A DNA stretch of 42,397 nucleotides from Paenibacillus sp. JCM 18996 (GTDB taxonomy: Bacteria; Bacillota; Bacilli; Paenibacillales; NBRC-103111). The stretch covers positions 1 to 42,397 of the forward strand of contig BBFE01000036.1 of the NCBI GenBank assembly GCA_001313085.1. The letters run 5' to 3'. Positions within the stretch are counted from its first letter, which is position 1. Each line of letters opens with the position of its first letter. The notes beneath the pieces are model-generated. The model searched no databases, was not told where the DNA came from, and saw only the letters and a list, made by a program, of their open reading frames with translations. Made by a program: the position numbers and the translations under genes. Positions 22,868 to 31,456 of the stretch are shown piece by piece.

Positions 22868-23171
22868 TTAGACCAGTTTAAACCTGCGCAGCTGCTCCCA
22901 CAATTGTTCTTTGATGAGGATTTCCTTTTGTTTTGGACCGATCAGGTCAAAATGGGGGAATGGACGGCGGTTGTGGATGTACTTGGGGTCCAGGCCATTT
23001 GAGACACACCACTGGGAAAGCCTTCCCAGGTCCGAGCAGCCGACTTTTGTCACAGTGTTGATGCCGGGAAACCTTTTGTCCAGCCAATAGTGTGTCAAAA
23101 AACGCGATTTCCCCCTTTGTCACTGTGTCCTTCCACTGCGTCAGTTCTTCTCTGTCGATCCCGAATGCCAT
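22868..23171 (-). CDS. YneQ-like protein of unknown function (frameshifted)
   Basis: About 100-residue protein. After repair: MAFGIDREELTQWKDTVTKG, EIAFLTHYWLDKRFPG, KVGCSDLGRLSQWC, NRRPFPHFDLIGPKQKEIL. This resembles Bacillus subtilis YneQ from memory, a protein without known function. ATG 23171 is chosen to match that family; an in-frame ATG at 23186 exists but has poor spacing to any ribosome binding site. The break is in the A run at about 23098-23103. The stop is three bases from the convergent YheC/YheD stop, with no terminator between. Confidence 0.7.
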
Positions 23172-23213
23172 TTGGTTTTCTTCCATCCCTATCGTCTATA
23201 GTCATATTAAGTC

Positions 23214-23244
23214 ATTATAGCAAAGTTGCATGAGAAATTGTAAA
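23214..23244 (-). promoter_or_regulatory. Putative promoter of the yneQ-like gene
   Basis: On the minus strand TTTACA (23244-23239) and TATAAT (23219-23214) separated by 19 bp, slightly long. About 45 bases upstream of the start at 23171. Confidence 0.4.
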
Positions 23245-23268
23245 CAATGAATATATTATGAAATAAAA

Positions 23269-23303
23269 AAATAAATCCACTTTTTTATCAGGTGGATTTA
23301 TTT
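23269..23303 (-). terminator. Intrinsic terminator after the 50-codon ORF
   Basis: AAATAAATCCAC (23269-23280) pairs perfectly with GTGGATTTATTT (23292-23303). On the minus strand the stem is followed by a run of seven T, which fits termination of the small ORF at 23332-23484. Confidence 0.75.
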
Positions 23304-23331
23304 TCCTGCGAGGCAGTTGATAGAATTCGGT

Positions 23332-23484
23332 TTAACGGTCTGTGTCTTCAGATTCGCATGTCTGCTCAGCTGCCGAAAGAAATTCCTCTTCATTCCGGGA
23401 AGCAAGCCGGTCTCCGAATTGATCCAACCGAGACGGGTTGCTGGCGGAACCGTCATTATCAGGTTTGTTGTCTCGTCCTGTCAT
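23332..23484 (-). CDS. Hypothetical 50-residue acidic protein
   Basis: Small intact ORF starting MTGRDNKPDNDGSASNPSRL and ending SAAEQTCESEDTDR. ATG at 23484 is preceded on the minus strand by AGGAGGTGACA, an excellent ribosome binding site, and the ORF is followed by a perfect terminator at 23269-23303. It is hydrophilic, acidic, has one Cys and no hydrophobic segment. I do not recognise the family. It is one of the few ORFs here with no long homopolymer and no frame damage. Confidence 0.6.
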   Translation of the reverse strand: MTGRDNKPDNDGSASNPSRLDQFGDRLASRNEEEFLSAAEQTCESEDTDR

Positions 23485-23541
23485 TATTGTCACCTCCTGT
23501 GGTTAGAATTGCCTGGAAACGGAACGGTATGCGTGCGTAAG

Positions 23542-23575
23542 AAGAACCCAAGGGAACGTTGTCCCTTGGGTTCTT
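23542..23575. terminator. Intrinsic terminator after the aldo/keto reductase
   Basis: AAGAACCCAAGGGA (23542-23555) pairs perfectly with TCCCTTGGGTTCTT (23562-23575), loop ACGTTG. It sits 14 bases beyond the minus-strand reductase stop; on that strand the stem runs into TTCTTACGC. Confidence 0.75.
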
Positions 23576-23588
23576 AGATTTCAATCGA

Positions 23589-24564
23589 TTACCAAGCATA
23601 GGCCTCAGGAGCGGGTTTTCCAGGTCCGGGAAAAAATCTCGTCCAGCTGCTTCAGCGTATCTTCGCTAAGCGTGACTTCCGGTACGCGGAGCGAATCCTG
23701 CAGCTGCTCGATCGTTCTCGGTCCGATGATCGGCGCAGTGACGGCCGGATGGGAGAGTACCCATGCCAAGCGACGACGTCTTCTTTCTCGCCGATTTCCT
23801 TGCACACTCCAGCGAATCTCTCCAATTGGCTGCGGTGCTTCTCGATCCGCTCGGCGGAACGTGCACTCCGGGCGCCCGAACCGGCCAAGCGTTGCGGCCG
23901 AGCAGCCTCCCGCCAGCGGACTCCACGGAATGACGCCAAGGCCGAGTTTTTTTCCGCGGCAGGCAGCACTTCCAGTTCAGGCAGCCTTGCCGTCAAATTA
24001 TACAGATGCTGCTCGGATACAAGGCCAAGGAAATGACGGGCTTTGGCTTCCGCTTGGGCAACAGCAATATGCCAGCCCGCAAAGTTGCTGGAGCGATATA
24101 GCCGACTTTGCTGATTCACCATGGACTCGAACGCGCCCCACAGCTCGTCCCAGCTCACGTTACGGTCTACGTGATGCATTTGATACAGCTCGATATGGTC
24201 TGTTTGCAGCCGTTTGAGCGAAGCTTCGAGATGCCTCCTGATTTTATAAGCGGACAATCCTCTTTCGGCATTCGGACCGTCACTCGCGTCATTCATATCT
24301 CCATACACTTTCGTAGCCAGGACAACCTTCTCCCTGCGGCCTCCGCCCTGCTGGAACCAACGTCCGATAATTTCTTCCGTGCGTCCGTTTTGCTCTTTTC
24401 CGCCATAGACGTTTGCCGTATCAAAAAAAATTGATCCCCGCATCCAGTGCGGCATCCATAATTCTAAACGCTTCCTTTTCCTCGGTCTCCGGTCCGAAAT
24501 TCATCGTTCCCAAACATAACCGGCTTACCTTAAGCCCGGATTTTCCCAAATAAGTAGACTTCAT
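23589..24564 (-). CDS. Aldo/keto reductase (frameshifted)
   Basis: NADPH-dependent aldo/keto reductase of the AKR11/YhdN type. N-terminus MKSTYLGKSGLKVSRLCLGT, then INFFDTANVYGG (catalytic Asp and Tyr), VVLATKVYGD (catalytic Lys), ELYQMHHVDRN (catalytic His), and C-terminal APIIGPRTIEQLQDSL. Start 24564 follows GGGAGGAT. Breaks: A8 near 24424-24431, near 24112, A/T7 near 23947-23953, around 23770-23800, and T6 near 23630-23635; repaired it ends PGKPAPEAYAW at TAA 23589-23591. Substrate unknown. Divergent from the luciferase-like gene. Confidence 0.88.
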
Positions 24565-24831
24565 GTTCCATCCTCCCGATTTCCTATTGGATTTGGTCTG
24601 CACCTGTTCTCTATGAGGATTCGCTTTGTGATGAACATATTAAATTGTATAGCAGTTTCTGGAATAAAAAAAAGTAGTGAAATCCTTTTCATTATATCAC
24701 CGGAAGGCAACCTGCTATAGTGGAAGTAAGCAGCTTGTGAGGACAAAAGCGAAGAAGTATGGTATTAATAGAAATGGATTGCGGCGACGTCATTTGGGGG
24801 ATAATTCCATAGAGAGAAGAGTTGATCAAGC
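24565..24831. other. Divergent intergenic region
   Basis: AT-rich 267-base gap between the divergent aldo/keto reductase and luciferase-like genes. It should hold both promoters; several TATA-like hexamers occur (for example TATAGT at 24716-24721) but none pairs convincingly with a -35. No ORF or repeat recognised. Confidence 0.3.
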
Positions 24832-25762
24832 GTGAAGCTAAGCGTGTTGGATCTTGTTCCGGTGCTCGAGGGAGCGGGCTCTTCCGCCGCTTTGCAGCAA
24901 GCGGTCCGGCTGGCGCAAGTGGCTGAAAGATTGGGCTATACCCGCTATTGGGTGGCGGAACATCACGATATGCCGGGACTGGCCTGCACTTCACCGGAGG
25001 TGCTGCTTGCCACATCGGCGCGCACACGGAGCGGATCCGCCTCGGGTCGGGTGCGGTGCTGCTGCCGCATTACAAGCCGGTCAAGGTTGCGGAATCGTTT
25101 CATCTGCTGGCCTCCCTGTATCCCGGGCGGATCGATTTGGGGATGGGCCGCGCCCCTGGCGGGTCGGCCCATATTAGTATGGCACTCAGCGGCAATTTTC
25201 TGGAAAATGTGAAAAAACCTGCCGGATTCGCTTCAGGCTCTGTTGAAGTTATTGGCCAATAGCTACGAGCTGGAGGGCCAGCCTGTCTTGGCGCGGCCGA
25301 TTCCTCCGATCCCTCCGGAAGTGTGGATGCTTGGGACCAATCTCAAAAGCGCCGCTTACGCGTCGCAGTTCGGGACGGGCTATGTGTTCGGGCATTTTAT
25401 GAGCGACAAGAATGGAGAGGAGGTACTGGACTCCTACAGAAGCGGGTTCGCGCCCTCGCCTCTTACCGCCGAGCCGCGTATGATGATTGCTGTAAGCATT
25501 GTGTGCGCAGAAACAGAGGAAGAGGCGGTCCGGCTGGCTTCCTCCGGAAATCCGTTTTTTTCAAGCCGGAAGAGCGGGAAGAAGATAATAGCCCCTTTTC
25601 CGGCAAAAAAAGACCATTATTGGCGATCCGCAGCAGGTGAAGTAAAGACTGGAGGAATTCAGCAGTGCTTTTGGCGTCGAAGAGTTTCTTGCGGTCACCC
25701 TGCTTGGCGATTACGAGAGCCGGGTGCGGTCTTACGAGCTGCTGGCACAGGCGATTATTTAA
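24832..25762 (+). CDS. LLM-class flavin-dependent oxidoreductase (frameshifted)
   Basis: Luciferase-like monooxygenase of the group-1 LLM type. N-terminus KLSVLDLVPVLEGAGSSAAL, then RYWVAEHHDMPGLACTSPEV, IRLGSGAVLLPHYKPVKVAE and GRIDLGMGRAPGG, which are typical of this group. The GTG at 24832 is the probable start although the ribosome binding site is weak. Breaks near 25010, 25212-25217, T7 near 25555-25561, A7 near 25605-25611 and near 25635. Repaired C-terminus: LLAQAII at TAA 25760-25762. Its substrate cannot be told. Confidence 0.86.
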
Positions 25763-25784
25763 TAAGGTTAAGGAGAAATCCCCT

Positions 25785-26238
25785 ATGACGAACATCGATA
25801 CGGCTTCATTAATCCTGCTTCTGTTCGCGGCGCTTGGCGTATTGAGCCACAACGCGTCCATTACCATAGCCGTGGTCTTTCTGCTGCTGCTAAGATCCGC
25901 CAATCTGCATCAATTTTTTTCCTTGGCTGGAAAAGCACGGTCTTACGCTGGGGATCATCATCCTGACCGTCGGCATTATGGCTCCGCTCGCCAGCGGCAA
26001 AATCAGTGTGCACGAGTTAGGCCAATCCTTTCTTCAGTGGAAATCGCTGCTTGCCGTTCTGATCGGCATTTTGGTCGCTTATCTGGGCGGCCGCGGAGCT
26101 TCACTCATGTCGAGTCAGCCTACGGTGACTACGGGCTTGCTCATCGGGACGATACTGGGAGTGGCTCTATTCCGCGGGGTTCCCGTCGGTCCGCTGATTG
26201 CCGCAGGTCTTCTGTCGTTGTTGATAGGAAGAATGTGA
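25785..26238 (+). CDS. DUF441 family membrane protein (frameshifted)
   Basis: About 150-residue protein of four hydrophobic helices ([78 protein letters not shown]). This matches the DUF441/YtwI family of unknown function. ATG 25785 with AAGGAG upstream. One break, T7 near 25914-25920 (one extra T). Follows the luciferase-like gene by 22 bases and is closed by a strong terminator, so the two may form one transcript. Confidence 0.85.
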
Positions 26239-26245
26239 AAAAAAA

Positions 26246-26284
26246 GCCCCTCCTTGCCGATGGCGCGCGAAGGAGGGGCCTTTT
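26246..26284 (+). terminator. Intrinsic terminator after DUF441 gene
   Basis: GCCCCTCCTT (26246-26255) pairs perfectly with AAGGAGGGGC (26270-26279), followed by CTTTTGG. The upstream A8 run on the other side lets it serve the convergent Bax-inhibitor-like gene too. Confidence 0.8.
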
Positions 26285-26304
26285 GGCTCGTTTATCCGGT
26301 TTTT

Positions 26305-26953
26305 TTAATCCCTTTTCAGGTTCAACCCGAACAGCCTCAAAATAAACAAGAACAGATTCACGAAATTTAAATACAAAGACAATACGATAAAAGGAATTTC
26401 TTCTTCCGAAACGCCATGCCGGGTGACACGAGATATGTCAAATAACGTATAGCCTATAAAAAATCAAAATCCCGAGCAATGTGTAAACCCACTGGCTCCC
26501 GTGGAGAACGGTACAAACAGATTGACGATTCCCATACCGAGTAACGCCAGCATCCCAATAAAAAAGGAAACCGCCCAGATAGCTGAAATCCGCTTTGGAG
26601 AAGGTCGCGTACAGAGCCGCTCCGCCATAGGCGATCACGGTGACGATAAACGCCTGCAGCACCAAGGAAGCGCCCATAGCAGACACATAATGCGAGATGG
26701 CCGGGTATAAGGTTATGCCGGAGATCACCGTGAATGCATACAAAAAAACCGTAACCTACCCTCCTGCTGCGGCGGATGAAGGCGGCGGCGATGATCATCA
26801 CCAGTTCGACGACCACGAGCGGTAAAAAATAACGCCGGGGGTACATATTGACCGGCATACAGTCCTGCGGCAGCGAACATCAAGCTAAAAAAACAGGGCT
26901 GGAAAGATGCGTCCCATCGTAATTCTCGAACCGGAATAACTGTGCGGGTACAT
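26305..26953 (-). CDS. Bax inhibitor-1 / YetJ-like membrane protein (frameshifted)
   Basis: Seven-helix membrane protein of the BI-1 family (calcium-leak channel YetJ relatives). Segments read after repair: PLVVVELVMIIAAAFIR, YAFTVISGITLYPAISHYV, GASLVLQAFIVTVIAYGGAA, SKADFSYLGGFLFIGMLALL, LLGILIFIGYTLFDISRV and FIVLSLYLNFVNLFLFILR. The conserved Asp-rich C-terminal half is present. Start 26953 has AAGGAGGT upstream on the minus strand, separated by an A8 run that itself may be expanded. At least five breaks in runs (for example 26889-26895, 26826-26831, 26744-26749, 26560-26565, 26458-26463). Confidence 0.85.
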
Positions 26954-27333
26954 GGTTTTTTTTACCTCCTTTTCGCTTTTGTTTCTATTATACTCCTTTT
27001 TTTTATTTAAATTTTACGTCTTTCAATAAAGAAATAGTACAGGTCCATGACTGCTCAGTGCTTCCTTTCAGATTGTCCGTCCTGGGTGCCGGTTTTTTTT
27101 GATATAGTAGAGCAGTAACGGTTGACAAATTTTTGCAAGGGGGATGGATGATGTCAAAGGTTAGAAACGGCCGCCAGCCTTGAATGCCGCAGGTTTATCG
27201 CACGTATGTACCGTCGCTCTTATTTTTTTGGTATTCTATTAACACTATTAAATTTTAAAAAAGATTACATAAAACAGCAACATTTTTTTTCGCCTGAAGG
27301 CCGTCTATGAGTGTGCAAGAGAGGGGGATCCCA
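26954..27333. other. Intergenic region before the ECF sigma gene
   Basis: 380 bases. The left part should contain the promoter of the minus-strand BI-1 gene: a perfect TATAAT on that strand near 26992-26987. The right part holds a candidate small membrane protein ORF (27151-27310) and presumably the promoter of the sigma factor. It is rich in T7-T8 runs, which makes spacing unreliable. Confidence 0.35.
27151..27310 (+). CDS. Candidate small single-helix membrane protein
   Basis: Only readable with two corrections (a base restored near 27181 and two T removed from the T7 run near 27222-27228). The result starts MSKVRNGRQP, has a hydrophobic helix HVCTVALIFGILLTLLNF and a polar tail KKDYIKQQHFFSPEGRL, about 52 residues. 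AAGGGGG sits 7-13 bases upstream of ATG 27148/27151 and the stop at 27308-27310 is 23 bases before the sigma factor start. Not a family I recognise; it may be chance. Confidence 0.3.
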
Positions 27334-27885
27334 GTGGTAGCGCAAGAACTGATCAGAGCTGCTCAAAAGGGCGATCGCGACGCTCTAATTACCCTTTTGC
27401 GGGAAATTGAAACGGACGTCTATAGAACGGCATACTATTTTCTTGGCCACGAGCAAGATGCGATGGATGCCGCCCAGGAGGCTTTAATAAAAGTATATAC
27501 AAAGATCAACTCTTACGAGGAAAAAAAAGCTCTCTTTAAGACCTGGGTGCAGCGCATTGTGACCAATCTGTGCATAGATAAATTCCGCAAGAATAAGCCG
27601 GCGGTTTCTTTGGATCAGCATGATATATTTGCCGCGCCGAGGGATGTCGAGGATGAGATCATGTCCTCTTTTTTTTGGCTAAAGATATAAAAGAAGCGAT
27701 ACAAGGCCTGCCTGACCATCACCGAGCTGTGGTTGTTCTCCGTTATCTTCAGGATTTTTTTCATATACGGAGATTGCTGAATCGCTGAATCTGCCATTAA
27801 CACCGTGAAGTCTTATTTGTTCAGAGGGAGGCAGCAGTTACAGTTGAAGCTGCAAGATCATCAGAAAGGTGGGGTGAGGGGATGA
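27334..27885 (+). CDS. ECF-family RNA polymerase sigma factor (frameshifted)
   Basis: Extracytoplasmic-function sigma-70 factor. Region 2: ITLLREIETDVYRTAYYFLG and EQDAMDAAQEALIKVYTKI; FKTWVQRIVTNLCIDKFRKN. Region 4: GLPDHHRAVVVLRYLQDFSY then TEIAESLNLP, NTVKSYLFRGRQQL. GTG 27334 is preferred (AGAGGGGGA upstream); ATG 27307 in the same frame adds nine unconserved residues. Breaks: A7 near 27522-27528 in frame, T8 near 27667-27674 (two extra), T7 near 27756-27762 (two extra), one base missing near 27797. The TGA overlaps the anti-sigma ATG, the usual sign of a sigma/anti-sigma pair. The stimulus is unknown. Confidence 0.93.
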
Positions 27886-29095
27886 CTTGTGAAGAGGTGA
27901 TAGAGCTGATGAACAGAAATCTGGATCAGGATATTCAGGATTCAGAGCATCTGGCCATGATCCGGCATATGCAGCAGTGCCCCGAATGCACGGAGCTGTA
28001 TGAACGGCTTCAGCGACTGTCCCGGGATATGGAGGAACTTCCGAAAGTAGTGCCGCCATTCAGTATAGTAGACTCGATTATGCCTCAATTAGAGGCTTTG
28101 GATAGCATTTCCGGCCAAAATGCGTACAGCGCGACCGCATCGCTGCCGTGGCACCAAAGATGGATGGGATCCATTTCCTGGAAAATAGCGGGCGCAGTCG
28201 TGGCCGCCGGAATCGTATTCGGTATCTTTATTATCGGACGGGCGGGGCCGGACGGTTTTAGTGCCCAAGAAGCTTCGAAACTGACGGGTTCCGCCAACAG
28301 CGCAGCGAGCGGGTCGGCCGACTCCCATAGTAAGGACAAACCGGATGACGGGGTCCGGATAAACTCTGAATCCAATCAAGCAGCAGGTGCCGGAGCACCG
28401 GCAGCGCAGAGCAATGAGCAGGAAAATGCGGTTGCCGCCGAGTCAGGCATCGGTTCGGCACCGAACGACCCTCCTGCAGCGGATAAGTCCGCAGCTGCCG
28501 AGGGCGGCAGGACGCCGGCTGCGGATAGCGGCAAACGGGACGCCAAGGGCACTGCGAAACCGGCCGACCAAGGAGCTGCCGGGAGAACAGGGGCGTCGAG
28601 GCCGCTGACGCAATCGGCGGGAGATTCGGGCGATGCCGCGGCGGGACCGGCACAAGGGCTGCAGGAGCCGGCAACCGCCCAAGGCAGGCCTTCCGCGGGC
28701 TCCAAGGAAATCGCGCCTAAGACTCTCAATAATTTGGACGAACCGCAGTCATTGAAGGCAGCACCGCCGGAGCCTAACAGCGTGAAGGATCTGGCCTCGC
28801 CGGCCTACCGTTCGCAGCTCCAGGCCAATTCGCAGTCCGAACCGGCAAAGCCGGTACTGATCTCTCCATACGGCTTTTATGTAGGTGCGGTGGAGAACCA
28901 GAAGGTATTGATCAAAAAAAACAAGGATGGTTTCGTACTGTACTCTTCCAAATTTCAATGGTCGGCCGGCGAAAAAAAGTATCTTTATCCCTGTGGACGG
29001 ACGATTTTAAGCTGTACTATATTATAACTTCGGATTCCGCGACCCGGATTTTCATGATCGACATGCAAAAGCATACCGAAGCGAGAATTTCCTGA
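27882..29095 (+). CDS. Zinc-finger anti-sigma factor with long disordered extracellular region (frameshifted near 3' end)
   Basis: Membrane anti-sigma factor for the sigma encoded immediately upstream (four-base overlap). The cytoplasmic zinc-binding domain has the HxxxCxxC signature as HMQQCPEC near residue 29. One transmembrane helix ISWKIAGAVVAAGIVFGIFI near residue 105. The external part begins with a 150-residue Ala/Gly/Ser/Asp/Pro-rich low-complexity stretch (28260-28750), followed by a folded domain with ISPYGFYVGAVENQKV. A7 near 28973-28979 must lose two A; the protein then ends HTEARIS at 29095. Release probably needs regulated proteolysis, by family analogy. Confidence 0.9.
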
Positions 29096-29276
29096 TTTTT
29101 TTTCAAACGCCAAGCACACTTCGCAGCCGTCCGCCGTATAGTAAAGTAAAGGGAACGCTGGTCGCCGCCCCGCGGTGATGCCGTAAGACCACTGGGCAAG
29201 AAGGTTTCTAGAGCCTTTCTCCCGGTGTTAATATAGATGGATGTCTCGCTGAGAGGCAAACTTCGATCAAATTGCA

Positions 29277-29313
29277 GCAAAGGGGCCTTATCTTAAAGAT
29301 AAGGTCCCTTTGC
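29277..29313. terminator. Long bidirectional terminator
   Basis: A 17-bp stem (GCAAAGGGGCCTTATCT, 29277-29293, with AGATAAGGTCCCTTTGC, 29297-29313), one G-T pair, loop TAA. It lies between the convergent anti-sigma and oxygenase genes. Confidence 0.75.
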
Positions 29314-29328
29314 TTTGCCGAATAGAGT

Positions 29329-30357
29329 TTATTTGGAATATTCCACGCTGAGAGGCGAACAGACATGCTTGTGCTTTCCGCGGCTGAAGCTCGACCGCCT
29401 GAAATCAACGATTGCAAACATCCGCTGCAGCCAGCGGTCGCTCCCGTCAAACTGGGGCTTGAACAAGGTTCTGGCATGCGCTGCCATCCTGTTGTCCATG
29501 ATCAGCATATCGCCGGGCAGTATATGGAAAGCCGCTACATTCTTGAGCAGCGCCTGTTTCAAGGTGTTCAAAGCCCATAGGGCGTCGACTGTCTCCGCTT
29601 CCATCGAGGTAAAATGGATGCACATATCCGGTTCCAGTAAACTGCCATACAGAACGGGCATTTGGACCGAATAATCCCCTTCCTTGTTGATCTGAAAAGA
29701 TGAAGAAGGGCGGAGGCGGTACAATGGCTGCCTTAACAAGGAAATGCAGGTGCCCGGGAGATGGTGCAAAGCGGTACGGATAGAAGTCGTCAGCGTCTTG
29801 GCCGCTTTCTCATGGTCCGGCCGCAGTCCCGTCAACGCAAGATAATCCGGAGGGTACGGGTGAAACCCGTCTTCTGTGTGGAAGTTCAAAAAAATTGGAG
29901 CTTGTATTTTCCTGACGGCTTTCATGGCCTTTCACCGGACAGATGTTCTGGATGAGCAGTCCTTCCTTCTCATCTTCATAAGAGATAGGGTCGCCCAAAT
30001 ACAGCATCAACAGAAGCAGACAATATTCACTGAAAAAAAAGAATGCTTTTCAGCGCAAAACCTGCCGTCCAAGGGGGTGGGAGGCAATTGCGGATCAGTG
30101 GGCAAGTTTCGGATTAACAAGGTGCCATAGGGATTGGGGGTCCGGCGGAAACTGATCAACGCCTTCACAAGCCGCTCGGTCAGCTGCTGCCCGGCTAACT
30201 GAATCAACGTTAGCGTATCATCGTCAATGGATCGCACATCCAACAGTGGGAGCCGGGAAATAATCCGGCCAATCCCGTCTCTCTCCTCGTCGGTCAACAC
30301 GATGACCCATTCCTGGAGCGGCCTGATATTCTCGGCGTCAATGATGGAAATGTTCAT
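29329..30357 (-). CDS. Fe(II)/2-oxoglutarate oxygenase, AsnO/VioC (TauD) type (frameshifted)
   Basis: About 340 residues resembling L-asparagine and L-arginine beta-hydroxylases of non-ribosomal peptide pathways. The iron-binding His-x-Glu is in FHTEDGFHPYPPDYLAL, followed by LRPDHEKAAKTLTTS; the distal His and the 2-oxoglutarate Arg are in LPGDMLIMDNRMAAHARTLF and DGSDRWLQRMF. The N-terminal part reads VRSIDDDTLTLIQLAGQQL and NPYGTLLIRNLP. ATG 30357 with GGAGGTG upstream is chosen; GTG 30372 is an alternative. Breaks at the A8 run near 30032-30039 and at 29889-29895. It starts 46 bases after the minus-strand ATP-grasp gene, so they look like one operon. Substrate unknown; no NRPS nearby in the window. 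Confidence 0.82.
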
Positions 30358-30403
30358 AACGGTCTTCTGCACCTCCGTTGGATTTTTTTTCTTTGCTTCT
30401 TGC

Positions 30404-31161
30404 TCACCGGTATTTGGAACGGATATACCGAAACCTTTTCAGAATGCGATGGTACATGGTTTTGTTCTTTAGGTGTTTAAACGTCAAGAAGGCCGGACTT
30501 GTATTGGCTTCGATAATCCAGATGCGCCCGTCCGTATCCACTGCAATATCAATGCCCAATTGGCGGATTCCCGGAAAATTTCGATCCAGCACCTTCGCTG
30601 TGATGGTGGAAGTGTTATCAATGGAACGAATGATGGTTTTCACCGTATCAGGTTGATCTTTATAAATGGAACCCAGCACGGTCTTCAGGGTTTTCGGCTT
30701 TCCTCCTTGATGGTAATTGGTGACAAACCTCCGTGCGGCCCCAACCCGGACAACTTTACCAGAAATCAGCCAGTCGGAATTCGGTTTCTGCATGTATACT
30801 CGGATATCGATAAGCCGATCTTTATATTTGGCTAAATGGAGGCCTTGTTGGATCAGATAGTTGCCTTTGGGACGGAGTATTTTTTTGCAAAGTCTGCCTC
30901 ACGGATTGTTTGTGGACGATTCTGTGCCGCAAGTCCCATGAAAGTTCCACTTTTCGTTTGTGAAGCTTTCTCAACCTGACGATCCCGTAGCCTTGTTTTC
31001 CTTTGTCAGGCTTGATAAACAACAGGCGATAACGCTTCATCATCTTTGCCAGAACTGCCGTGTTGAATGGGTGGGTTTCGGGCAAGTGGCGCCGGAGAAC
31101 CCGATGCTTCTGCATAGCTTTTTTCTTTTATTAATTTCCCTCGTACTAATCGTGCCCGCAT
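30404..31161 (-). CDS. YheC/YheD-family ATP-grasp protein, copy 2 (frameshifted)
   Basis: ATP-grasp protein related to copy 1. Segments: MRARLVRGKLIKEKAMQKHR, HPFNTAVLAKMMKRY, LLFIKPDKGKQGYGIVRLRK (nucleotide loop), RFVTNYHQGGKPKTL, and DIAVDTDGRIWIIEANTSPA (metal ligands). ATG 31161 is preferred because GAGGTGA lies nine bases upstream; reaching it needs one A removed at 31120-31125. Another break is at T7 near 30881-30887 and a third near 30822-30840. C-terminus KRFRYIRSKYR. Upstream of, and probably cotranscribed with, the Fe(II)/2OG oxygenase. Confidence 0.84.
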
Positions 31162-31224
31162 GTTATACCGTCACCTCAATTCAGGTTTATTCGTAGCTAA
31201 TATATGCCGCCCCGGAAAGGGTCG

Positions 31225-31455
31225 TCAGATACATAAGCCTCCTTTGCCTGACGCTAACTTAAAATCCGCTAATCTTTTCCAAGCCTGCTTCATTGACGGC
31301 AGCTTGTTCTTTGACGAATTCTCTTCATCCTTGGTAAGATAGAAGTTGGCAGCATGGTAATTGGCAAGATTGAAATCGGTCAGATTGAAATCGGTAAATT
31401 GAAATCGGGAAGACAGGAATCGGTGAGTCGAAATTGACAGGATACAAATTGGCAA
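31225..31455 (-). CDS. Small pentapeptide-repeat protein candidate
   Basis: Minus-strand ORF whose first half is degenerate A(N/D)LXX pentapeptides: TDFNL, TDFNL, ANYHA, ANFYL are in frame, and with one or two frame corrections upstream ANLYP, VNFDS, TDSCL and PDFNL also appear. Eight repeats would make two coils of a pentapeptide helix. The C-terminus is TKDEENSSKNKLPSMKQAWK then RLADFKLASGKGGLCI. Start uncertain (TTG at 31455 or further upstream). It reads toward the ATP-grasp gene, 64 bases ahead of it. The call rests on the 15-bp DNA periodicity and the translation; function unknown. Confidence 0.45.
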   Translation of the reverse strand: MPICILSISTHRFLSSRFQFTDFNLTDFNLANYHAANFYLTKDEENSSKNKLPSMKQAWKRLADFKLASGKGGLCI

Positions 31456-31456
31456 A
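31333..31456. repeat. Degenerate 15-bp tandem repeat block
   Basis: About eight imperfect units of GGTAAGATTGAAATC-like sequence in direct tandem array, two of them nearly identical (31368-31396). In one minus-strand frame the unit encodes a pentapeptide repeat. Two units are 14 bases long, which is either real or another indel error. Confidence 0.7.

Noticed and set aside
29096..29276. Possible structured RNA (a GTGATGCCG...ACCACTGGG phrase resembling part of a cobalamin riboswitch)
   Set aside because: The other conserved boxes are absent and the segment lies between convergent gene ends, not upstream of a gene.
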